From an uncultured Oscillospiraceae bacterium (GTDB taxonomy: Bacteria > Bacillota > Clostridia > Oscillospirales > Oscillospiraceae), in the NCBI GenBank assembly GCA_947629915.1, contig CANRFN010000004.1:1-64000 (forward strand): a stretch of DNA of 64,000 bases, written 5' to 3'. Position 1 is the first letter of the stretch. Every line of letters starts with the position of its first letter. The notes under the pieces are model-generated. The model made no database searches. It saw only the letters and a program-made list of their open reading frames with translations, and had not been told where the DNA came from. Below, in pieces: positions 53,913 through 61,995 of this stretch. Made by a program: the position numbers and the translations under genes.

Positions 53913-55193
53913 TTACTTGTCCAGCAGGCAGGCCACGCCGGGCAGTTCCTTGCCCTCCATGAACTCCAGGGAGGCGCCGCCGCCGGTGGAGATGTGGCTC
54001 ATCTTGTCTGCATAGCCCAGCTGCTGCACAGCGGCCGCGCTGTCGCCGCCACCGATGATGGTGATGGCGTTGGTCTTGCTCAGAGCTTCCGCCATGGCCT
54101 TGGTGCCAACGGCGAACTTCTCGAACTCAAACACGCCCATGGGGCCGTTCCAGATCACAGTGCCGGCATCGGCAACGGCCTGGCAGTAGAGCTCGATGGT
54201 CTTGGGGCCGATGTCCAGTCCCTGCCAGCCAGCGGGGATCTCGCCGTTGGCCACGACCTGGGTGTTGGCATCGGGGGAGAAGGCGTCCGCGATGACGGTG
54301 TCCACAGGCAGCAGGAGCTTGACGCCCTTGTCTGCGGCCTTCTTCACCATGTCTCTGGCATAGTCCTCCCAATCGGCCTCCAGCAGGGAGTCGCCGATCT
54401 GGCCGCCCTGGGCAGCTGCGAAGGTGTATGCCATACCGCCGCCGATGATGACGGTGTCGGCGATCTCCAGCAGGTTGTTGATGACGCCGATCTTGGTGGA
54501 GACTTTGGATCCGCCCAGAATGGCGACAAGAGGACGCTTGGGGTTGGCCAGTGCGCCGCCGATGAAGTCCAGCTCCTTCTGGATCAGGAAGCCGGAGACT
54601 GCGGGCAGATAGTCTGCCACGCCGGCGGTGGAGGCGTGGGCGCGGTGCACAGCGCCGAACGCATCGGAGACATAGACGCCGTCTGCGCCGGCCAGATCGG
54701 CCAGGGCCTTGGCGGTCTTGGGATCGTTCTTGGTCTCACCCTTCTCAAAGCGGGTGTTCTGCAGCAGCATGATCTCGCCGGGCTTCAGGGCAGCGGCCTT
54801 GGCCTGGGCATCGGGACCCACCACATCGTCCGCCAGGATGACGGGCTTGCCCAGCAGCTCGCTGAGGCGGGCGGCCACGGGCTCCATGCGCAGGGCCTTC
54901 AGGGACTTCTGCCAGGCCTCTTCGGTGATGGAGGCCTCGTCCTTGCCCTTCTCCAGCTGCTTCTTCTTGTAGGACTCAAAGGTGGCCACCGGCTTGCCCA
55001 GGTGAGAGCAGGCGATCACGGCAGCGCCCTGGTCCAGCAGGTACTGGATGGTGGGGAGAGCGGCGCGGATGCGCTTGTCATCGGTGATGGCACCGCTGCC
55101 CTTTTTGTCCTGGGGCACATTGAAGTCGCAGCGCAGCAGCACTTTCTTGCCGGCGACATCAATATCCTTCACAGTCTTCTTGTTGTAGTTCAT
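53913..55193 (-). CDS. pgk: Phosphoglycerate kinase
   Basis: At 426 residues it is somewhat longer than the usual 390-400. [16 protein letters not shown] and SHLGKP are near the N-terminus, and [25 protein letters not shown] and GGGDSAAAV make up the nucleotide side. The extra length is mostly a charged segment after SHLGKP ([17 protein letters not shown]), which also occurs in other anaerobes. The ATG at 55193 follows GGAAGGAG. It makes ATP from 1,3-bisphosphoglycerate. The gap gene that normally precedes it is absent; trmL precedes it instead. Confidence 0.97.
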   Translation of the reverse strand: MNYNKKTVKDIDVAGKKVLLRCDFNVPQDKKGSGAITDDKRIRAALPTIQYLLDQGAAVIACSHLGKPVATFESYKKKQLEKGKDEASITEEAWQKSLKALRMEPVAARLSELLGKPVILADDVVGPDAQAKAAALKPGEIMLLQNTRFEKGETKNDPKTAKALADLAGADGVYVSDAFGAVHRAHASTAGVADYLPAVSGFLIQKELDFIGGALANPKRPLVAILGGSKVSTKIGVINNLLEIADTVIIGGGMAYTFAAAQGGQIGDSLLEADWEDYARDMVKKAADKGVKLLLPVDTVIADAFSPDANTQVVANGEIPAGWQGLDIGPKTIELYCQAVADAGTVIWNGPMGVFEFEKFAVGTKAMAEALSKTNAITIIGGGDSAAAVQQLGYADKMSHISTGGGASLEFMEGKELPGVACLLDK

Positions 55194-55241
55194 GGGAAAG
55201 CTCCTTCCATTATAATGATGCATCAACGTTAAAGGCACAAA

Positions 55242-55742
55242 CTACAGGGGTTTGAGGTTTGCCATCTCGCCCGCACCGCTGAGTCCGGGGAAGCCCTGCT
55301 GCCGCAGGGCCTCGTAGCAGAGCACTGCTACCGAGTTGGCCAGGTTCAGGCTTCTGGCGCCCTCCCGCATGGGCAGGCGCAGGCAGCGGTCATAGTGTGC
55401 CATGCGGAACCACTCCGGCAGCCCTGCGGTCTCCTTGCCGAAAAAGAGCCAGCAGCCGTCTCGGAATACCCCTCGGGTGTAGTCCCCAGGGGCCTTGGTG
55501 GTGGCCAGCCACAGGTCCTCCCCCGCCTCCGGATGCCGTGCAAAGAGGGCCTCCAGATTGGGATAGACAGACAGGTCCACCATCGGCCAGTAGTCCAAGC
55601 CGGCGCGGCGCACCGCCCGCTCGCTGATGTCAAAGCCCAGCGGCTCGATGAGATGCAGGCGGCTACCCGTAGCTGCGCACGTTCTGGCAATGTTGCCGCA
55701 GTTCTGAGGAATCTCCGGCTCCACCAACACAATATTGACCAT
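55242..55742 (-). CDS. trmL: tRNA (cytidine(34)-2'-O)-methyltransferase
   Basis: At 166 residues this small SPOUT enzyme shows EPEIPQNCGNIARTCAATG near the N-terminus, LIEPLGF, and the knotted SAM-binding site with LFFGKETAGLP, LRLPMREGARSLNLANSVAV. TrmL methylates the 2'-OH of the wobble C/U of tRNA-Leu. The ATG at 55742 has GGGGGAGGG upstream. It is the first gene of the operon with pgk, tpiA and gpmI, 48 nt ahead of pgk, an unusual partner for glycolysis genes. Confidence 0.95.
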   Translation of the reverse strand: MVNIVLVEPEIPQNCGNIARTCAATGSRLHLIEPLGFDISERAVRRAGLDYWPMVDLSVYPNLEALFARHPEAGEDLWLATTKAPGDYTRGVFRDGCWLFFGKETAGLPEWFRMAHYDRCLRLPMREGARSLNLANSVAVLCYEALRQQGFPGLSGAGEMANLKPL

Positions 55743-55768
55743 GAAAACCCTCCCCCAGACCAATCGCC

Positions 55769-55797
55769 ATTATAAGCACTCCCCATGCAAAGTGCAA
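55769..55797 (-). promoter_or_regulatory. Promoter of the trmL-pgk-tpiA-gpmI operon
   Basis: Minus strand: -35 TTGCAC (55797-55792), 17-bp spacer, perfect -10 TATAAT (55774-55769). The 230 nt on the other side, up to the lipoprotein gene, include a near-palindrome at 55917-55931 (TTGGAAA and TTTCCAA arms) that could be an operator. Confidence 0.8.
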
Positions 55798-56029
55798 GGG
55801 GGTAATCTGGCAAAGCTGATACGATTTCACCGCTTTTTGCCGTCACTTTGCCAAAAAAATCGCGGTACGCGGATTTTTTGGGACTTTTCGCCCCTTCCGC
55901 AGTCCATGGCACAGAATTGGAAAATTTCCAAAAATCAGATGGAACCTTTTCCCCCTCACTCCGTCTAAGGGGTACAGGCGGAATCGCCGCCTGTCTCGCC
56001 CGAATAAAAAATACATTGAGGTGGATTCC

Positions 56030-57232
56030 ATGAAGAAACTGCTTGCTCTCCTCCTGGCCGGGATGATGATTCTGGCCATGGCGGCCTGCGGCAACGGCGG
56101 CGCCGGCAACTCCCAGCCCCCTGCCGACACGCCGAGCCAGGACGCCGCAACCCCCACTGATCCCCCGGCCGAGCCCACGGATGCGCCCGCCGAGCCCACA
56201 GATGCGCCCACCGATACCCCCGAGGACCCCGGCGATGACGCCCGGGATCTCACCGCCTTCTACAACACCATGTTCCCCGAGGCCGTGGCCTCCGGCCTCA
56301 CGCTGGTCCCCATGGAGGGCGACATGCTGGAGTACGCCTATCCAGGCCTCGCAGCTATGGATCTGAAGCAGATGGTGGTATACGGCCCTCTGATGAGCGC
56401 CGTGGCCTATGAGATCGCGCTGGTGGAGGCCCCCGATGCCGCCACCGCCAGTGCAGTGAAGGCCCTTCTGGACAGCCGGATCTCCACCATGCAGAACGAT
56501 CAGGGCAACTACCCCGCCGTCACGGAGATGTGGCAGACCAGCGCCTTCGCGGAGGAGGACGGCAATTATCTGATGCTGGTGGTGGGTGAAAACGCCCAGG
56601 AAGAGGTCAACTGGTTCCACACCTACATCGAGAACGCCTCCATCCGGGAGCCCGCCGTCTATGACCCCAACAGCGGCGGCGTGGACGATGAATTTGGCGG
56701 CAGCGAAGACGCAGACCCGGAAGGCGGCGGTGGCGTTGTCCCCCCGATCTTTGTCCCCGGCGGCCCGGACAACCCGGGGGTTGGCGGCGAAGTGGGCGGC
56801 GGCTCCGATGAGGAAGTGCTCCCCTGCGAGCCCGCCCCGGAGGGCAGCGCGGATCTGGAGGGCTTCTTCGACTCCGTCACCATGGCCCACGACTGCAACC
56901 TGGGCTGGATGGACGACCTCTATCTGAAGGATCACATCGCCGGCGTGGTCTCCCTGCCCGCCTATCAACGCGCCTTCTACGCCCCCGCCATGACCGGCGT
57001 GGCCCAGGAGATGCTGCTGGTCCAGCTGCAGAACGCCGAGGACGTGCAGACCCTGACGGACACCCTGAACGAGTACGTGCAGAACATGATCAACGGCGGC
57101 GCGGACTACCCCTCCACCATGGAGCAGTGGGAAAAGAACGCCCGGGTGGTCTCCAACGGCAACTACGTGATGCTGGTGGTCCACGGGGACAGCGATGCCA
57201 TCGTGGACGAGTTCAACGCGCTCTTCGCCTGA
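56030..57232 (+). CDS. Lipoprotein with two DUF4358-like domains
   Basis: At 400 residues: a lipoprotein signal with Cys about residue 21, a Pro/Thr/Asp-rich linker (25-65), one domain (about 68-195), a Gly-rich hinge (205-265) and a second domain (270-400). Both domains have the same order: helix, MxAVAYE/MTGVAQE beta strand, VxALLDSRI-type helix, then NYLMLVV/NYVMLVV. This matches the DUF4358 layout as I know it. DUF4358 genes commonly sit beside MBOAT/DHHW acylation genes, as here, so a role in surface-polymer acylation is inferred. GAGGTGG precedes the ATG. Confidence 0.75.
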   Translation: MKKLLALLLAGMMILAMAACGNGGAGNSQPPADTPSQDAATPTDPPAEPTDAPAEPTDAPTDTPEDPGDDARDLTAFYNTMFPEAVASGLTLVPMEGDMLEYAYPGLAAMDLKQMVVYGPLMSAVAYEIALVEAPDAATASAVKALLDSRISTMQNDQGNYPAVTEMWQTSAFAEEDGNYLMLVVGENAQEEVNWFHTYIENASIREPAVYDPNSGGVDDEFGGSEDADPEGGGGVVPPIFVPGGPDNPGVGGEVGGGSDEEVLPCEPAPEGSADLEGFFDSVTMAHDCNLGWMDDLYLKDHIAGVVSLPAYQRAFYAPAMTGVAQEMLLVQLQNAEDVQTLTDTLNEYVQNMINGGADYPSTMEQWEKNARVVSNGNYVMLVVHGDSDAIVDEFNALFA

Positions 57233-57245
57233 TCGCACACAAGAA

Positions 57246-57274
57246 TTGACACTTCCCTGAACCTGTTGTACAAT
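57246..57274 (+). promoter_or_regulatory. Promoter ahead of the MBOAT gene
   Basis: -35 TTGACA (57246-57251, perfect), 17-bp spacer, -10 TACAAT (57269-57274). The start point would be at about 57281, immediately before a terminator-like hairpin. Confidence 0.85.
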
Positions 57275-57282
57275 GAGACCTG

Positions 57283-57317
57283 CGGCGGGGGCTGCACACC
57301 GCAGCCCCCGCCGTTTT
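57283..57317 (+). terminator. Terminator of the lipoprotein gene lying downstream of a promoter
   Basis: Perfect 13-bp stem (57283-57295 with 57301-57313) followed by TTTT. It would stop read-through from the lipoprotein gene, but it also lies at the extreme 5' end of the next transcript. Confidence 0.8.
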
Positions 57318-57347
57318 CTGCTCAATCCATTTGCCGAGGTGACAGCC

Positions 57348-58748
57348 ATGGTATTTTCCACCCCCTATTTTCTGTTCCTGTACTTCTGCGCGGTGCTCTT
57401 GTTCTACTATATCACCCCGCTGAAGCTGCGCAACCTGGTTCTCCTGGTTCTGAATCTCATCTTCTACGGCTGGGGCGAGCCGGTGTATATCCTCATCATG
57501 TTCGCCTCCATCGGCATAGACTACACCCACGGCATGCTGGTGACCCGCTGCAAGGCAAAGGGCAACCTCCGCGGCGCCAAGATGGCGGTGGCCTCCTCCG
57601 TGATCTTCAACCTGGCCCTGCTGTTCTTCTTCAAGTACTGGGACTTCATCGCCGGCACATTGGAGGGCTTCGGGCTGCACTTCATGCCAAAGCTGGGGCT
57701 GAGCCTGCCCATCGGCATCTCCTTCTACACCTTCCAGACCATGAGCTACACCATCGATGTGTACCGGGGGCACGCCCGCACCCAGAAGAACATCATCACC
57801 TTCGGCACCTTCGTGACCCTGTTTCCCCAGCTCATCGCCGGCCCCATCATCAAGTACAAGGACCTGGATGCGCAGCTGGAGCACCGGGAGCACACGGTGG
57901 ACAAGTTCGCCTCCGGCGTGCAGCGCTTCACCGTGGGCCTCTCCAAGAAGGTGCTGCTGGCCAACGCCATCGGCCCTCTCTGGGACAACTACCTGGCCAC
58001 GCCGGCCGCCGAGCTCACCACGGTGGGAGCCTGGCTGGGCATCCTGGCCTTCTCCTTCCAGCTCTACTTTGACTTCTCCGGCTACTCGGACATGGCCATC
58101 GGCCTCGGCCGGATGCTGGGCTTTGAGTTTCTGGAGAACTTCAACTACCCCTACCTCTCCAAGTCCGCCACCGAGTTCTGGCGGAGGTGGCACATCTCCC
58201 TGGGCTCCTGGTTCCGGGAGTACCTGTACTTCCCCCTGGGCGGCAGCCGGGTGAAGACGGGCCGGATGATCTTCAACCTGCTGGTGGTCTGGGCGGCCAC
58301 CGGCATCTGGCACGGCGCCAGCTGGAACTTCCTGCTCTGGGGCCTCTTCTACTTCGTGTGCCTGGTGGTGGAGAAGCTGTTCCTGCTCAAGCACATCCAG
58401 AAGCTGCCGGGCTGGCTCTCTCACATCTACGCCCTCTTCCTGGTGCTCATCGGCTGGACCATCTTCGCCGTGGAGGATCTGGGCCACATGGGCGAGTATT
58501 TCAAGGCCATGTTCGGCATGGGCGCCGGCCTCATCAACAGCAGCACAGTCTATTATCTCCTGAACTACCTGCCCATTCTCATCATCGCGGTGATCGCCTC
58601 CACGCCTCTGGCCAAGAACCTCTGGCAGAAGCTGCCGGATACCGCCCGCAAGGTGGCACTGCCGGTGTGCCTGATGCTGGGCCTCGTGATGTCCACCGCA
58701 TACCTCGTGGACGGAACATACAATCCCTTCCTCTACTTCCGCTTCTAA
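57348..58748 (+). CDS. MBOAT family O-acyltransferase (AlgI type)
   Basis: At 466 residues it is a polytopic membrane protein with roughly ten TM segments. The MBOAT core includes FYTFQTMSYTIDVYRG, the family Arg/Trp-rich SATEFWRRWHISLGSWFREY and the catalytic His in ATGIWHGASWNF (about residue 323). Such proteins move acetyl groups across the membrane for O-acetylation of teichoic acids, alginate or cellulose. The ATG at 57348 has GAGGTGA; the longer upstream frame crosses the terminator. It is 12 nt from the DHHW gene. Confidence 0.93.
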   Translation: MVFSTPYFLFLYFCAVLLFYYITPLKLRNLVLLVLNLIFYGWGEPVYILIMFASIGIDYTHGMLVTRCKAKGNLRGAKMAVASSVIFNLALLFFFKYWDFIAGTLEGFGLHFMPKLGLSLPIGISFYTFQTMSYTIDVYRGHARTQKNIITFGTFVTLFPQLIAGPIIKYKDLDAQLEHREHTVDKFASGVQRFTVGLSKKVLLANAIGPLWDNYLATPAAELTTVGAWLGILAFSFQLYFDFSGYSDMAIGLGRMLGFEFLENFNYPYLSKSATEFWRRWHISLGSWFREYLYFPLGGSRVKTGRMIFNLLVVWAATGIWHGASWNFLLWGLFYFVCLVVEKLFLLKHIQKLPGWLSHIYALFLVLIGWTIFAVEDLGHMGEYFKAMFGMGAGLINSSTVYYLLNYLPILIIAVIASTPLAKNLWQKLPDTARKVALPVCLMLGLVMSTAYLVDGTYNPFLYFRF

Positions 58749-58760
58749 GGAGGTGCCGAC

Positions 58761-59963
58761 ATGAAACAGGACAACAACAAGAAGTACAACCTCTTCATCA
58801 CGGTGCTCTTCTGCGCCTTCATTTTCGGCTTCGGCATCGCCCTGCTGCTCCACATGGCGAACCCCACGGATTTCTCCGAGCAGGAGAACCGGTACCTGCA
58901 GCAGGCCCCGGAGTTTAAGCTGGGCACCCCGGACTGGAAGGGCTTCACCGAGGGCCGGGACTTCTGGAAGGGCGGCAACTTCTTCAGCGGCGAGTTCATG
59001 AGCAAGTTCGAGAAGTTCGTCACGGATCAGTTCCCCCTCCGGGATGAGTGGATCCAGCTGAAGGCCCTGGGCGAGCGGGCCCTGCTGAAAAAGGAGAACA
59101 ACGGCGTCTACTACGGCACGGACAACGAGACCCTCTTTGCCAAGTACACCGATCCCTCCCAGGAGGAGCTGCGCAAGCGCGTGGGCTACGTGAACACCCT
59201 GGGGGTGAACCTCATCGATGCCGGCGTCCCGGTGTTCTTCTCCCTGGTGCCGGACAAGAGCTATGTGTGGGCAGACCTCCTCCCGGACAACGCCCCGGAT
59301 GTGGACACCGGCGCCATGAACGCGTCCGCCAAAGAGCTCACCCGCAACGCCTACTATTTCGACCTCTACGATGCCCTGGACGGCGCCGACTCCTACTACC
59401 GCACAGACCACCACTGGACGGTGATGGGCGCCAAACGCGCCTACGACTCCCTGATGGAGCAGTTCATGATCCCCAACCCCGCAGAACCGGAGGGAGAGCC
59501 CCAGCTGGTCTCCGATGCCTTCTACGGCACCACCTGGTCCTCCTGCGGCGCCGGCTGGATCCCGCCGGATGAGATGCATATCTGGGTGCCGGAGGGCGGC
59601 CCCCACGGCACCATCACGGTAACCGGATACCCCGAGGGCAAGCCCATCGAGACCCCCATGTACAACCTAGACAAACTGCAGGTGAAGGACAAGTACGCCA
59701 TGTACCTCGGCGGCAACCAGCCCCTCTGCGTGCTCCGCAACAGCGAGGGCAGCGGCAAGATCCTGGTGGTCCGGGACTCCTATTCAGACTCCCTGGCCCC
59801 CTTCCTGGCCCTGCAGTTCCAGGAGGTACACCTCTGGGACCTGCGGTACAACAACATGTCCCTGAAGCAGTACGTCCAGGACAACGGCATCCAGTATGTG
59901 CTAGTGCTGTACTCCGCGTCCAACTTCTCCACCGACATGAACCTCTCCAAGCTGGCCCGCTGA
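58761..59963 (+). CDS. DHHW family protein (AlgJ/AlgX-like acyl transfer partner)
   Basis: At 400 residues: one N-terminal TM anchor (about 10-32) and an extracytoplasmic SGNH-like domain. The DHHW motif is in YRTDHHWTVMGAKRAY (about residue 215), and a Ser-containing VRDSYSDSLAPFL near residue 340 can supply the nucleophile. These proteins finish the acyl transfer begun by an MBOAT partner, here the preceding gene. AAGGAGG lies before the ATG. A strong terminator follows. The acceptor polymer is unknown; secondary wall polymer is one possibility. Confidence 0.92.
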   Translation: MKQDNNKKYNLFITVLFCAFIFGFGIALLLHMANPTDFSEQENRYLQQAPEFKLGTPDWKGFTEGRDFWKGGNFFSGEFMSKFEKFVTDQFPLRDEWIQLKALGERALLKKENNGVYYGTDNETLFAKYTDPSQEELRKRVGYVNTLGVNLIDAGVPVFFSLVPDKSYVWADLLPDNAPDVDTGAMNASAKELTRNAYYFDLYDALDGADSYYRTDHHWTVMGAKRAYDSLMEQFMIPNPAEPEGEPQLVSDAFYGTTWSSCGAGWIPPDEMHIWVPEGGPHGTITVTGYPEGKPIETPMYNLDKLQVKDKYAMYLGGNQPLCVLRNSEGSGKILVVRDSYSDSLAPFLALQFQEVHLWDLRYNNMSLKQYVQDNGIQYVLVLYSASNFSTDMNLSKLAR

Positions 59964-59977
59964 ACGGCAAAAACGAG

Positions 59978-60024
59978 AACAGCCCCGCCAGACCGGAATC
60001 CGGTCTGGCGGGGCTGTTTTGTTC
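59978..60024 (+). terminator. Terminator of the MBOAT-DHHW operon
   Basis: Perfect 19-bp stem (59978-59996 with 60000-60018), AAT loop, followed by TTGTTCTG within a T-rich end. Confidence 0.9.
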
Positions 60025-60054
60025 TGTTTGGCCCTTCTGAAATGGGATCAGACG

Positions 60055-60298
60055 GCGATCCACCAGAGACGCCGTACCGGTCTATCACGGTGGCGCCGCA
60101 CTCATTCCACGGATAGGGGTGCATCTCCTCCAGCACAACGCCGCCCTCCCGCAGGACGTCCAAGGCGTTGCGCACCGCCACCACGGACCCCAGCTCAAAG
60201 GCGTTGAATGTCATGGTCTCCCAGCGCATCTGGTGGATGGCCGCCACATCGTACGGCCGCTTCGCCTCCGCCAGGGCTATGATCCCCTCGCCGTTCAA
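60055..60298 (-). pseudogene. Remnant of a PhnB/VOC-type protein (C-terminal end)
   Basis: This frame reads VAVRNALDVLREGGVVLEE (start near 60210) and then WNECGATVIDRYGV, the usual end of small PhnB/VOC (glyoxalase-fold) proteins. The N-terminal half is missing and the frame then runs on without its normal end. It overlaps and lies out of frame with the GyrI-like fragment upstream, so two unrelated gene pieces appear to be fused by a deletion. Confidence 0.55.
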
Positions 60299-60548
60299 AG
60301 TCCTCCCAGGGCCGAAAGCTGCGGGTGAAGTCCGTCATGGCGCCCCAAAAGCCAGCAAACGAGCCGTCCTCCCCCCGGGCGCAGAGGTGCGCGATCTCCG
60401 GGAATCGGGCATTTGCCTCACTCCACAGCCTCTGGAGGAAGCCCTCTTCCTCGTCCGTGCTGCCCTCCATGCCAATCACCGCAAAGCGCGGCTTTACAAC
60501 CTGTACCACCGCCACAGAATCCCCTCTCTCTTCCCCCGCAAGGCTCAC
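60195..60548 (-). pseudogene. Truncated GyrI-like (AraC effector-binding) protein
   Basis: Residues 15-85 match the small-molecule-binding GyrI-like family (VKPRFAVIGMEGS, ANARFPEIAHL, FAGFWGAMTDFTRSFRPWED). After that motif the frame becomes unrelated, and the expected C-terminal beta part is missing. The GTG start overlaps the stop of the 2H phosphoesterase gene (GTGA), so it was once translationally coupled to it. Confidence 0.6.
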
Positions 60549-61264
60549 GCCCGCTGATAGGTGGCCATGTCCGAAAACGTCATGTACTCCGCTGCAGCCA
60601 GTGACGTCTCAAAGGAGATGCCGCCCATTGCCCGGCAGTCCTCCACGGCGGCCCGCAGCGCGTCCAGCTGCCCGCCGGTGTACCCGTTGGGCCGGAGGTA
60701 CCCCAGGGTGACGTGGGGTGTAAGGGGATAGCCGAGAGGGCGGAGCCGCTCAAACAGCGCGTAGCTCGCCATCAGCAGCCGACAGCTCTCCTCATCCGCC
60801 GGCTCGAAGCCAAGGACCAGGCTGGTGGCGGCCATGCAGTAGACGCCGGTGGAGCGCAGGCGAACGTTCTCCCCGGTGGCCGCGATGCGCCCGGTGAGTG
60901 CCCTGGCCCCCTCCCGAACCGCCTCCACCCTCGCCGCGAGCTCCGGGGACGGCGCCCCGCTCTCCAGGTCATGAAGGGTGATGTGAAAGCTCTCCGCCGG
61001 AAGGGGCCGCGCAAGGCACCAGCCGGCGCGGTGGTATGCGGTGCGCTGGATTGCCTGGATACTCTGCTGCACCGCCTCCGGGAGCATCAGTACCACGGTA
61101 TTCCCGGAGTAGGGCAGCAGCGCTCCGCCCGCCGCCACCTTGGCGCCCACACCTGGGCTCACCCGAAAGCCAGGGCCAAACTGGGGCTCATACACAAATC
61201 CCGTCCGGAGCCGAAATGCGTCCAGCGTCTCCAGCCGCTCCGGGATATCGAACAACTGATCCAT
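60545..61264 (-). CDS. 2H phosphoesterase (2'-5' RNA ligase-like)
   Basis: At 239 residues it shows the two HxT signatures of the 2H superfamily: FHITLHDL about residue 92 and TPHVTLGYLRP about residue 190, separated by about 100 residues as expected. The active site suits cyclic phosphodiester or 2'-5'-linked substrates, but the physiological substrate is unknown. The ATG at 61264 has AAGGAGAGG 6 nt upstream. Residues upstream of it in the open frame also read like protein, so a longer form cannot be fully excluded. It is followed by the truncated GyrI-like gene. Confidence 0.8.
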   Translation of the reverse strand: MDQLFDIPERLETLDAFRLRTGFVYEPQFGPGFRVSPGVGAKVAAGGALLPYSGNTVVLMLPEAVQQSIQAIQRTAYHRAGWCLARPLPAESFHITLHDLESGAPSPELAARVEAVREGARALTGRIAATGENVRLRSTGVYCMAATSLVLGFEPADEESCRLLMASYALFERLRPLGYPLTPHVTLGYLRPNGYTGGQLDALRAAVEDCRAMGGISFETSLAAAEYMTFSDMATYQRA

Positions 61265-61370
61265 GCCGTACCTCTCCTTCATCAGAATATCGTAGCTGTG
61301 GGGGACCGCCTGAAAATGGCCGTAAAAGGTTTTGGTGATCCTGTGCGGCACATTCTCTTGGCGCTGGAAC

Positions 61371-61404
61371 AGAAAGCGCCCTGCGCACGGTCTGCAGCAG
61401 GGCG
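61371..61404 (-). terminator. Terminator after yfcE
   Basis: 8-bp stem (61377-61384 with 61397-61404), followed on the minus strand by CTTTCTGTT. Confidence 0.6.
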
Positions 61405-61428
61405 ATTTCATTCTGTTATATGCTCCGG

Positions 61429-61995
61429 CTACCGGTCTTCCCTGTCCCCCGGCAGCATCCACGTCCGAAAGACGGCACCGTCCTCCAGCCGCTTCCAGAG
61501 GAACTGCTCCTCGTCCAGCACCAGGTAGCTCCGGTCTGAGCCGCCCTTGGGCATGGAGACGGAGCCCGGGTTGATGCAGTAGATGCCGTCCTGGACCTCC
61601 CAGCTCGGCACATGGGTGTGGCCGTAGAGGAGCACGCTGCCCCTCTGCAGGGGCGGCAGGGTGTCCGGGTTGAAGTGGTGGCCGTGGGTGGCAAAGAGCA
61701 GCCGGGTGCCCTCGGATAAGAGCGCATAGTCCGCCAAGATGGGGATCTCCAGCATCATCTGGTCCACCTCGCTGTCGCAATTGCCGCGGACGCAGAAGAG
61801 CTTCTCCCCCACGCCGTTCAGCTGGGTCGCCACGGCCTTGGGGTTGTAGTCCGGCGGGATGTCATTGCGGGGCCCGTGATACAGCAGGTCCCCCAACAGC
61901 AGGATTCGGTCTGCCCCCTCCCGGGCAAAGGCGTCCAGCAGCCTTTTGCAGCAGTCTGCCGCGCCGTGGATGTCCGATGCGATGAGCCATTTCAT
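61429..61995 (-). CDS. yfcE: YfcE-type metallophosphodiesterase
   Basis: At 188 residues it is typical of the YfcE/MJ0936 group. Metal-binding motifs are intact: ASDIHG, LLLGDLLYHGPRN, VRGNCDSEVD, FATHGHHF and YGHTHVPSW. Known members hydrolyse phosphodiesters such as bis-pNPP in vitro; the cellular role is not settled. The start overlaps the stop of the preceding gene by 4 nt, so both are translated together. Confidence 0.93.
   Translation of the reverse strand: MKWLIASDIHGAADCCKRLLDAFAREGADRILLLGDLLYHGPRNDIPPDYNPKAVATQLNGVGEKLFCVRGNCDSEVDQMMLEIPILADYALLSEGTRLLFATHGHHFNPDTLPPLQRGSVLLYGHTHVPSWEVQDGIYCINPGSVSMPKGGSDRSYLVLDEEQFLWKRLEDGAVFRTWMLPGDREDR

Noticed and set aside
57213..59606. 797-codon minus-strand open frame opposite the MBOAT and DHHW genes
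   Set aside because: Antisense shadow with the same Gly/Glu/His/Val-rich pattern; no ribosome binding site.
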